In this document: piece after piece, positions 57,740 to 64,000 of the stretch
Numbering within the stretch: position 1 is the stretch's first letter
Layout: the number at the start of each line of letters is the position of its first letter
Source of the DNA: VRUE01 sp036403515
Lineage (GTDB): Bacteria; Actinomycetota; Thermoleophilia; Solirubrobacterales; 70-9
Direction: 5' to 3'
DNA: 64,000 nucleotides
NCBI GenBank assembly: GCA_036403515.1
Contig: DASWQV010000059.1
Coordinates: 62,001-126,000, forward strand
The notes under the pieces: generated by a model
Databases searched by the model: none
Seen by the model: the letters and a program-made list of their open reading frames with translations, nothing else
Told to the model about the DNA's origin: nothing
Made by a program: the position numbers and the translations under genes

Positions 57740-58968
57740 GAGGCCATGCTGACCCGGTCGAGCAGCTCCACCTCGACCGGCTCGCCGGCGCGCAGGCCGG
57801 CGCTCGCGGTAGGGACCAAGGCCAGGCAATCGGCGCCGACCATCGAGCTGAGGATGTGGGAGCCCTGGCGTGGAGCCGGGTGAGCGAGCCAGCCCCGCGG
57901 GGTCAGCTCTAGCCGGCAGCGCAGGGCGTGGGCCCGGCCCGGTCGCTTCTCATGGTCCTCGGCCAGCGCCGCCACGGTGCGCAGCTGCTCCGGCCGCCCG
58001 CCGGCGAGGGCGATCAGGGCCGGCCTGATGAGCAGGGTGAAGACGACCATCGCCGAGACGGGATTGCCTGGCAACCCGAAGGCGAGCGTCGCGCCCCGCT
58101 TGCCGAACCAGGCCGGCCCACCCGGCTTGAGGGCGAGGCGCCAGAAGACCTGCTCGACGCCGAGCCGCTCGAAGGCTCCCTTGACGTGATCGTGCTCGCC
58201 GACCGAGACGCCGCCGCAGACGATCGCGACGTCGGCCTCGAGCGCGGCCTCGATCGCCTCGCGGGTGGCCTCCGGCTCGTCCGGCGCCGACGCGATCGAG
58301 TCGATCTCGGCGCCAGCCAGCCGCGCCAGCGCCGGCACCGAATGCGAGTTCGAGTCGTGGATGGCGCCCGGACGCAATGGCTCGCCGGGAGGCGCCAGCT
58401 CGTCGCCGCTGGTCACGATCGCGACCCGCGGACGCCGGTGACAGCGCACCGTGCCCCGACCCAGGGCCGCGATGACCCCAAGCTCGGCCGGGCCCAGCGC
58501 CGTCCCCCGACCGACCACGGTCTCCCCGGCGGCGACGTCCTCGCCCGTCCGGCGCACGTCAGAGCCGGGCCGCACCCCAGCCTCGACCAGGACATGGCCG
58601 TCCTGGCGCCGCGTGGCCTCGACCCGGACCACCGCGTCGGCGCCCTCGGGAAGCATCGCGCCGGTCGAGATCGCGATCGCCGTCCCCCGGTCGAGCGTCA
58701 GGGCTGCCGGCCGGCCGGCCCGCGACTCGCCGACCATCTCGAGCGCGACCGGGGACGCGGGCGTCGCCGAGGCGGTGTCCGCGGCGCAAACGGCGAAGCC
58801 GTCCATCGCCGAGTTGTCGAAGGCCTGCAGTGGCGCGCCGGCGACGATCGGCTCGGCCAGCCGCCGGCCGAGCGCCTCGCCCAGCGCCACCTCCTCGTCC
58901 GCCAGCGCCGCGGCCCTGGCGAGCACCGCGCCGCGTGCCTCGGCGAGCTCTATCGGCGATCCACTCAT
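57736..58968 (-). CDS. moeA: Molybdopterin molybdotransferase MoeA
   Basis: A 410-residue enzyme that inserts molybdate into adenylated molybdopterin. FDNSAMDGFAV, STGAMLPEGADAVVRVE, the IVTSGDEL segment, CGGVSVGEHDHVK and LPGNPVSAMVVF are all conserved. The C-terminal domain IV is normal. It is the first gene of the operon; ATG 58968 faces the divergent mobA start 44 bases away. Confidence 0.94.
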   Translation of the reverse strand: MSGSPIELAEARGAVLARAAALADEEVALGEALGRRLAEPIVAGAPLQAFDNSAMDGFAVCAADTASATPASPVALEMVGESRAGRPAALTLDRGTAIAISTGAMLPEGADAVVRVEATRRQDGHVLVEAGVRPGSDVRRTGEDVAAGETVVGRGTALGPAELGVIAALGRGTVRCHRRPRVAIVTSGDELAPPGEPLRPGAIHDSNSHSVPALARLAGAEIDSIASAPDEPEATREAIEAALEADVAIVCGGVSVGEHDHVKGAFERLGVEQVFWRLALKPGGPAWFGKRGATLAFGLPGNPVSAMVVFTLLIRPALIALAGGRPEQLRTVAALAEDHEKRPGRAHALRCRLELTPRGWLAHPAPRQGSHILSSMVGADCLALVPTASAGLRAGEPVEVELLDRVSMAS

Positions 58969-59012
58969 CGCCACTCCACTTCCCGAAGTGCGCTGCTGCC
59001 ACACTCGGCGCG

Positions 59013-59633
59013 ATGGCGAAGGGAGCGGAAACGGCCGGCGGCTTGGAGTCTGGAGAGGCCCTCGGGGCAGTCCTCGCCGGTGGTCGCGGCAGCCGCATCG
59101 GCGGCGCCAAGGCGACGGCGGAGCTGGCCGGCCGCCCACTGATCTCCTATCCGCTGGCGGCCCTGGCAGCGGCCGGCATCGAGCCGTTCGTCGTCGCCAA
59201 GCCGGCTTCGGCGCTGCCGCCACTCAGCTGCCCCGTGATTCGCGAGCCCGAGCTGCCGCGACATCCGCTCTGCGGGATCGTCGCCGCACTGCGAGCGGCC
59301 GAAGGTCGTCCGGTCGTCGTCGTCGCATGCGACATGCCGCTGGCGGCTCCGCCGTTGCTCGCACACCTCGCCGCCGCGAACGGGCGGCTGCTGGTCCCGG
59401 CCCCCGCCGGCCGCCTCCAGCCGTTGCAGGCCCGCTACGCCGCCGAGCTGCTGGCCGCGCTCGAAGCCGCGCTCGAGCGCGAGGAGCCGTTGCGGCGCAC
59501 GGTCGAATCGCTGACCCCCAGCCTGCTGGGAGAAGAGGAGATCGCCCGCTTCGGGAATCCCGGGCGCCTGTTCTTCAACGTCAACGACGGCGATGACCTG
59601 CGCCATGCCGAGCAGCTCCTCGCCGCCCAGTAG
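59013..59633 (+). CDS. mobA: Molybdenum cofactor guanylyltransferase MobA
   Basis: A 206-residue nucleotidyltransferase that links GMP to Mo-molybdopterin to give the bis-MGD cofactor used by FdhA. The motif VLAGGRGSRIGGAKATAEL is the GTP-binding loop (IGGAK in place of the more common MGxDK), and VVACDMPLAAP is the second site. Slightly longer at the N-terminus than the shortest homologues. Divergent from moeA. Confidence 0.88.
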   Translation: MAKGAETAGGLESGEALGAVLAGGRGSRIGGAKATAELAGRPLISYPLAALAAAGIEPFVVAKPASALPPLSCPVIREPELPRHPLCGIVAALRAAEGRPVVVVACDMPLAAPPLLAHLAAANGRLLVPAPAGRLQPLQARYAAELLAALEAALEREEPLRRTVESLTPSLLGEEEIARFGNPGRLFFNVNDGDDLRHAEQLLAAQ

Positions 59634-59652
59634 CCGCGGGAGAATTTCGCCG

Positions 59653-59693
59653 CTGGTCGACTTGGTCGCTCTATGGGCAACCAAGTCGACCAG
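59653..59693. terminator. Hairpin between convergent mobA and modC
   Basis: A perfect 14-bp stem CTGGTCGACTTGGT / ACCAAGTCGACCAG with a 13-base loop, 20 bases after the mobA stop. Confidence 0.7.
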
Positions 59694-59761
59694 GGGAACC
59701 AGCGCACCGAGCCGCCGCACCGATCCGGCGGCGCCTCGGAGCCGCGCACCGAGCCGAGCAC

Positions 59762-60847
59762 TCATTGAGCGTCACCGTCGAGGGCGATCAGTCGCGTCGC
59801 CGCCGCCTTCCACGCCGCGGTGACGCGTCCGCCGGGACGCAGGCCCATCGCCGCCGCCGAGCGCGCCGTGACCTCTACGCTGAGTGGCTGTGGGACCGAG
59901 ACGCCGACCCGGGCGCGGTTGCCGACCGTCGTCACCGAGACCACCTCGCCGTCGACCCGGTTGAGGACCGAGCCGGCCGGGCGCCGTCCGGGCGGCTCCA
60001 GCGAGATCTCCCAGGGGAAGACGCTGACCGCGACCGGCCCGCGGCCGGGATCGACGCTGCGCACCGCGCCACCGCCGCGCAGGCGCACCACGGTCAGCCC
60101 CCCGGGCTCGCCCGATGCCTCGCCGCGCAGGACGACCGCGCCGGCGAAGTCGGCGACGAAGGGAGAACGGGGGCGCGCCGAGATCTCCGCCGCGCCGCCC
60201 GCCTGGACGATCGCGCCGCGGTCGACGACCGCCAGCTCACCGGCCAGCAGCGCCGCCTCCTCGAAGGAGTGGGTGACGAGGATCGCCGGCGCGTCCAGGC
60301 CGGCGAGCACGCGGCGCAGCTCGCCCAGCGCGCCTCGCCGGGTCGTCGTGTCGAGCGCCGCCAGCGGCTCGTCGAGCAGCAGTGCCCGCGGTCGTGCCGC
60401 CAGCGCCCGCGCCAAGGCGACCCGCTGGCGCTCGCCGCCCGAAAGTGAAGCCGGGCGGGCCTCGGCGAGCTCGCCGGCGCCGAAGCGCTCGAGCATCTCG
60501 AGCGCCGCTTGGCGTCGCTGCGCCCGCCGTCCCCCGATCCCGTAGGCGACGTTGTGCCAGGCGCTCATGCCGGGGAACAGCGCGTAGTCCTGGAAGAGCA
60601 GGCCACAGCGCCGCCGCTCGGGCGGCAGGTCGATCGAGCGCTCGCTGTCGAGCCAGGTCTCCCTACCAAGGGCGACGTGACCGCGCCGCGGCGCCAGCAA
60701 CCCGGCGACCACCCGCAGCAGGGAGGTCTTGCCGGCCCCCGACGGGCCGACCAGAGCAAGCGCCTCACCCGGCCCCACGCTCAGGCCAAGCTCGAGCGAG
60801 AAGTCGCGCAGCGGCGTCGAGGCGCTCACCTCCAGCGTCGCGTTCAT
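59762..60847 (-). CDS. modC: Molybdate ABC transporter ATP-binding protein ModC
   Basis: A 361-residue ATPase with Walker A GPSGAGKTS, the signature LSGGERQRVALARAL, Walker B ALLLDEPLAALD and the switch His in LVTHSFEEA. The C-terminal TOBE domain (about residues 290-355) is where molybdate can bind. It powers molybdate import with ModB and ModA. ATG 60847 overlaps the modB stop. Confidence 0.92.
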   Translation of the reverse strand: MNATLEVSASTPLRDFSLELGLSVGPGEALALVGPSGAGKTSLLRVVAGLLAPRRGHVALGRETWLDSERSIDLPPERRRCGLLFQDYALFPGMSAWHNVAYGIGGRRAQRRQAALEMLERFGAGELAEARPASLSGGERQRVALARALAARPRALLLDEPLAALDTTTRRGALGELRRVLAGLDAPAILVTHSFEEAALLAGELAVVDRGAIVQAGGAAEISARPRSPFVADFAGAVVLRGEASGEPGGLTVVRLRGGGAVRSVDPGRGPVAVSVFPWEISLEPPGRRPAGSVLNRVDGEVVSVTTVGNRARVGVSVPQPLSVEVTARSAAAMGLRPGGRVTAAWKAAATRLIALDGDAQ

Positions 60848-61656
60848 CGCCGCACCGCTCCCTCCAGCGCCCCCTCGCCGCCGAACAGCTTGACGCTCAG
60901 CAGCAGGGCCGCCGAGACCACGATCAGCACCGCCGAGAGCGCCAGCGCCGAGACGAAGCCGTCGGGCCGGCTGAAGTCGGCGAAGATCGCCAGCGGAGCG
61001 GTGCGGGTGATTCCCTGCAGGGAGCCGGCGAAGAGCAGCGTCGCCCCGAACTCGCCCAATGCGCGACCCCAGGCGAGGGCGACACCCGAGGCCAGGCCCG
61101 CCCGGGCGCTCGGCAGGGCAACAGTGGCGAAGGCGCGAAAGGGGCCGGCGCCGAGCGTCCGCGCCGCCTCCAGCAACCGGCCGTCGATCGCGGCGAAGGC
61201 GGCAATCGCCTGGCGCAGGAAGAAGGGGGCGGAGACGAAGACGAGGGCGACGACGACGCCGGCGGTCTCGAAGACGAGCTCGATCCCGGCGCCCTCGATC
61301 GCCGGTCCGAGAACCCCCTCCGGGCCGAAGGCGGCGAGCAGGGCGATCCCAGCGACGGCAGGCGGCATCACCAGGGGCAGCTCGATCGCGGTCAGGACCA
61401 GCGCCCGCCCGTGGAAGTCGCGGCTGGCGAGCAGGTAGGCGGCGGGAGTGCCGAGCGCGATCACGATCGCCACGGCGAGCAGGGTCGTCCGCAGGCTCAG
61501 CCAGAGCGCTTCGCGCGCGCTCTCTTCGCCGAGCGCGTCGAGCAGCCGAGCCGGGCCGGCGTTGGTGAAGACGGCGAGCACCGGGATGACGAGAAAGGCC
61601 AGGCTGGCGAGCAGGGCGAGGAAGGACAGCACCGTGAACCACGAGCGGCGCCTCAT
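60844..61656 (-). CDS. modB: Molybdate ABC transporter permease ModB
   Basis: A 270-residue permease with five to six helices and the EAA loop EAARTLGAGPFRAFATVALP. GRALGEFGATLLFAGSLQG is the typical ModB C-terminal motif. It overlaps modA and modC by four bases. Confidence 0.92.
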   Translation of the reverse strand: MRRRSWFTVLSFLALLASLAFLVIPVLAVFTNAGPARLLDALGEESAREALWLSLRTTLLAVAIVIALGTPAAYLLASRDFHGRALVLTAIELPLVMPPAVAGIALLAAFGPEGVLGPAIEGAGIELVFETAGVVVALVFVSAPFFLRQAIAAFAAIDGRLLEAARTLGAGPFRAFATVALPSARAGLASGVALAWGRALGEFGATLLFAGSLQGITRTAPLAIFADFSRPDGFVSALALSAVLIVVSAALLLSVKLFGGEGALEGAVRR

Positions 61657-62399
61657 GGCGGCGGCAGGAATCCGGCCCGCCGCAGGTCGGTGGCTCCCGT
61701 GCCGTTCAGCAGGCCGGCGAGGAAACGCCGCGCCAGCGGCTCGTCGGCTCCCCTGACGGCGGCGGCGGCGTAGGCGACCTCGGGCTGCAGGCCGGCGGGA
61801 ATCGCGACCGCCCTCAGCCCGCCCCCGGCGGCCCTGGCGTCGGTGGCGTAGACGAAGCCGGCGTCGGCTGCCCCCGCTTCCAGCTTGGCGACGACGGAGC
61901 CGGCCTGCGGCTCTTCGGAACGCACGTTGGCGAGGATCGCCAGCCGCCTGGCGCCGGGCAGGCGGTCGAGGACCGCGCGGGTGTAGGCGCCGACCGGAAC
62001 GCTGGGATCGCCGATCACGATCCTGGCGCCGGGCCTGGCGAGGTCGGCGATGGAGGAGACGTCGCTGCCGGCGGGAACGGCGATGACGAGCCGGTTCGAG
62101 GCGAAGACCCGCGGCCGCTCGACCAGCCCTTCCCGGTAGAGCTGTCGCGGGTATTCGCTGTCGGCGGAGGCGAAGACGTCCGGGCCGGCGCCCTGGCGGA
62201 TCTGCGCCGCCAGCTGGTCGGAGCCGGCGAAGGACGTCTGCACGTCGGCGCCGGCGAAGGACTCGGCGTATTCGCCCAGCGCCGCTTCCAGCGAGGATGC
62301 GCCGAAGACGACCAGCGAGGCCCGGCTCGCGCCGCCGCCACCGCAGCCGGCGAGCAGGACGGCGACGGCAAGCGCCGGGACGAGCGCCGTTCGCCGCAT
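61653..62399 (-). CDS. modA: Molybdate-binding lipoprotein ModA
   Basis: A 248-residue periplasmic binding protein with a lipoprotein signal (AVAVLLAGC, lipidated Cys near residue 19). The ligand loop LVVFGASSLEAALGEYAESF and the segments FAGSDQLAAQIRQGAGPDVF and DAGFVYATDARA are those of ModA proteins. Its ATG overlaps the stop of the regulator gene by one base. Confidence 0.93.
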   Translation of the reverse strand: MRRTALVPALAVAVLLAGCGGGGASRASLVVFGASSLEAALGEYAESFAGADVQTSFAGSDQLAAQIRQGAGPDVFASADSEYPRQLYREGLVERPRVFASNRLVIAVPAGSDVSSIADLARPGARIVIGDPSVPVGAYTRAVLDRLPGARRLAILANVRSEEPQAGSVVAKLEAGAADAGFVYATDARAAGGGLRAVAIPAGLQPEVAYAAAAVRGADEPLARRFLAGLLNGTGATDLRRAGFLPPP

Positions 62400-62788
62400 C
62401 AGCCCCCCTGCTGGACCATCACCGAGGTTGCCTTGACGGTCGCCGTCGCCCGCACCCCGGGAGCCAGTCCCAGCTCCTCGACCGCGTCGCGGGTGATCGC
62501 CGCCGTGACCAGGTGCGGGCCGGCCTCGATCTCGACCAGCGCCATCACCCCGTCGACCTCGACCGAGCGGACGACCCCGGCAAACCGGTTGCGGGCCGAG
62601 AACGTGTCGCCCGTCGCGTGTCGGACCGGAGCCTCCCGCAGGCGTTCGATCTCGGCGATCGGGACCCGCCGCTGGTTGCGCGCGTCGCGCGAGGTGCGCA
62701 GGGTCCCCGCCCGGTCCCAGCGCCGCAGCGTCTCGGCGCTGACGCCGAGCTGCTTCGCTGCCTCGCCGATGCCGAGGGTCTTCGCCAT
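62399..62788 (-). CDS. MerR-like HTH protein with molybdate-binding TOBE domain
   Basis: A 129-residue protein. Residues 1-50 form a MerR/excisionase-type HTH (LGIGEAAKQLGVSAETLRRW), and residues 65-129 form a Mop/TOBE domain (ARNRFAGVVRSVEVDGVMAL). It is probably a one-domain-each molybdate sensor controlling modABC in place of ModE. It is the first gene of the operon. A TATACA box lies 10 bases upstream. Confidence 0.85.
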   Translation of the reverse strand: MAKTLGIGEAAKQLGVSAETLRRWDRAGTLRTSRDARNQRRVPIAEIERLREAPVRHATGDTFSARNRFAGVVRSVEVDGVMALVEIEAGPHLVTAAITRDAVEELGLAPGVRATATVKATSVMVQQGG

Positions 62789-62798
62789 GCCTAGGCTC

Positions 62799-62804
62799 TG
62801 TATA
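62799..62804 (-). promoter_or_regulatory. -10 box of the mod operon (leaderless)
   Basis: Minus-strand TATACA, 10 bases before the ATG at 62788. It lies in a TATA-rich interval that contrasts with the GC-rich surroundings. Confidence 0.5.
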
Positions 62805-62860
62805 GGCAGATCTCGCCCGCCTTAAACCTGACGCGATCCTCCTGGACCTGGCCGGTCCTC

Positions 62861-63307
62861 CTAGGAGCCGTCTTTTTCGACGAAGCTGATTTCGCCGTTG
62901 CTCTCGAGGATCGCCCAGCGGACGTCGCTGAGGGAATTGATCTGGGCCAGGCGCGCCTCCGATTGGATCTCCTCGACGGTGAGGCGCTGGCGGCGCAGGT
63001 TGGGGCCGACCAGCTCGCCATCGTCGACCAAGACGATCGGTTCGCCGGCGAGAATCGGCCGCAGGCGGGCGGACTTGAAGCTCAGGTAGGAGAGCGCGAC
63101 GGTCAGCAGCCCGATCGTCGCGATCGCCAGCAGGGCGCCGGTGACCGAGTAGTCGCTCTGGGTCACGCCCTGCTGCACGAGGTCGCCGATGACGACCAGC
63201 AGGATCAGGTCGAAGGGCTCCATCGAGCTCAGCTCGCGCCGTCCCACCATCCTGGTCAGGACGAAGATGAAGACGAAGATGACCGCGGCGCGGATGACGA
63301 TGTCCAT
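62861..63307 (-). CDS. DUF421 (YetF-type) membrane protein
   Basis: A 148-residue protein with two to three N-terminal helices and a small C-terminal domain. RMVGRRELSSMEPFDLILLVVIGDLVQQGV and RPILAGEPIVLVDDGELVGPNLRRQRLTVEE are clear YetF/DUF421 signatures; homologues often need Ser/Arg residues of this type. It is co-translated with the upstream gene (TGATG overlap). Function unknown. Confidence 0.85.
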   Translation of the reverse strand: MDIVIRAAVIFVFIFVLTRMVGRRELSSMEPFDLILLVVIGDLVQQGVTQSDYSVTGALLAIATIGLLTVALSYLSFKSARLRPILAGEPIVLVDDGELVGPNLRRQRLTVEEIQSEARLAQINSLSDVRWAILESNGEISFVEKDGS

Positions 63308-63864
63308 CAGGGAAAGTTGAACTGGGTTCGGTCGACCGAGACGAGCGGCAGCTTGCCATCGGTGACGGCGGCACTGGCGTCGTGGGAGCCGACATTGGTC
63401 GGGTTCGCCTGCAGCTCGAGGAAGACGAGCAACGTTTCGCCCGCCGCCAGGGGCGCGTAGCGAAGCCTGAGCTGGTCGCCGTCGCTGCTTTCGTCCACCG
63501 GTTCGGGCTGCAGCGTGTTGACGGTCGTATTTTCGAACCAGCCGTGGCTCAGCACGAGTTCCGGCTTGGCGATCGCCCGCAAGGCGTGGATTCGGAAGTT
63601 GGCCTGGTACAGAAGGCCGCCGCGAAGCCTCTGCGGAGCGGTGACGGTCAGGGAGGCCGCCGGGGAGCCGACCGCCGAGGTGGTCGCCCGTTGCCCGAAG
63701 ACGTTCAGCAGCGCGGCGACGACGATCGCGGTGAGCAGGAGCAGGAACCCGTGGCGAAGCCACTGGCCGAGTCGCCTGCCCTCGAAGTCCCGGTGCCTGG
63801 GGAGATCGATTCCAGCTGGGAGGCCCGCGGCCGCGCCCTCGTCACTCGGTTGATCGTCCGCCAC
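63307..63864 (-). CDS. Single-pass membrane protein with extracellular beta domain
   Basis: A 185-residue protein with an N-terminal cytoplasmic tail, one helix (about residues 38-58), and a C-terminal domain rich in beta strands (LTVTAPQRLRGGLLYQANFR and LRLRYAPLAAGETLLVFLEL). No family is recognised. Its pairing with DUF421 suggests a joint envelope role. Confidence 0.6.
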   Translation of the reverse strand: MADDQPSDEGAAAGLPAGIDLPRHRDFEGRRLGQWLRHGFLLLLTAIVVAALLNVFGQRATTSAVGSPAASLTVTAPQRLRGGLLYQANFRIHALRAIAKPELVLSHGWFENTTVNTLQPEPVDESSDGDQLRLRYAPLAAGETLLVFLELQANPTNVGSHDASAAVTDGKLPLVSVDRTQFNFP

Positions 63865-64000
63865 CTGGCACCTTCCCGCGACCTCCTCTGTTTGCCTTGG
63901 CGATTCTCGGGAAAGGGTCTCAGGCGAGCCGGCGGAGGAGCAGCGGCAAGGCGCCGGGCGTACTGCGCCATACTCGTACCTCGACTGAAGGGATGGGTGA

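Overview
The window is very GC-rich, densely coded and uses many GTG and TTG starts. It encodes an actinobacterial-type QcrCAB/CtaCD respiratory module, an F420-type LLM oxidoreductase and several DUF892, DUF421, DUF4383 and DUF1360 proteins. This suggests an aerobic actinobacterium, most likely class Thermoleophilia (Solirubrobacterales or Gaiellales); that placement is inference. The left end cuts an enoyl-CoA hydratase gene.

Layout. 0-5 kb: a TetR-headed catabolic operon on the minus strand (regulator, lactonase-like hydrolase, acyl-CoA ligase, APC permease, enoyl-CoA hydratase). 5-9.8 kb: small membrane proteins, folE, then decayed toxin-antitoxin and acetyltransferase genes (6.8-8.05 kb) and a second TetR with a clear operator/promoter. 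9.7-22.8 kb: stress-type genes (DUF892 ferritin-like proteins, YihY, DUF3618, a holin-like protein, an HTH-SpoIIE phosphatase fusion, a GCS2 ligase, GlsB), with an AbiE toxin-antitoxin pair in between. 22.9-35.3 kb: a glycosyltransferase with a carbamoyltransferase remnant, a pyruvate oxidase/GMC dehydrogenase operon, an enolase-superfamily enzyme, and a GH15/SDR/phosphoesterase operon.

35.3-62.8 kb is the centrepiece: what looks like a largely self-contained formate-to-oxygen respiratory island. A Crp-like regulator diverges from fdhA, whose in-frame UGA is read as selenocysteine and is followed by a SECIS-like hairpin. fdhB (four-cluster ferredoxin) and an NrfD-type membrane subunit follow. 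Convergent to them lies an eight-gene operon (membrane protein, ctaC, ctaD, cox4-like, ctaG, qcrC, qcrA, qcrB) in which all seven junctions are 4-bp overlaps. Next come selA-selB-tRNA-Sec on one strand and selD-fdhD on the other, then molybdenum-cofactor genes (moaA, mog/moaB, moaC, a moaD-moaE fusion, moeA, mobA) and a molybdate importer (modABC) with a MerR-TOBE regulator. Together they would take up molybdate, build the bis-MGD cofactor, insert selenocysteine, oxidise formate, pass electrons to quinone and, through bcc and aa3-type complexes, to oxygen.

The most unusual signal is regulatory. A G(K/C)TT-N15/16-GGGTA(A/G/C/T) promoter, resembling actinobacterial SigB/SigF-type stress promoters, appears in front of stress genes and also of fdhA, the cox-qcr operon, fdhD and the GCS2 ligase; weaker versions precede selA and moaA. 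In several cases the GGGTAN box lies 9-10 bases from the start codon, implying leaderless mRNAs and possibly one shared regulon. No insertion sequence, rRNA or CRISPR array was seen.
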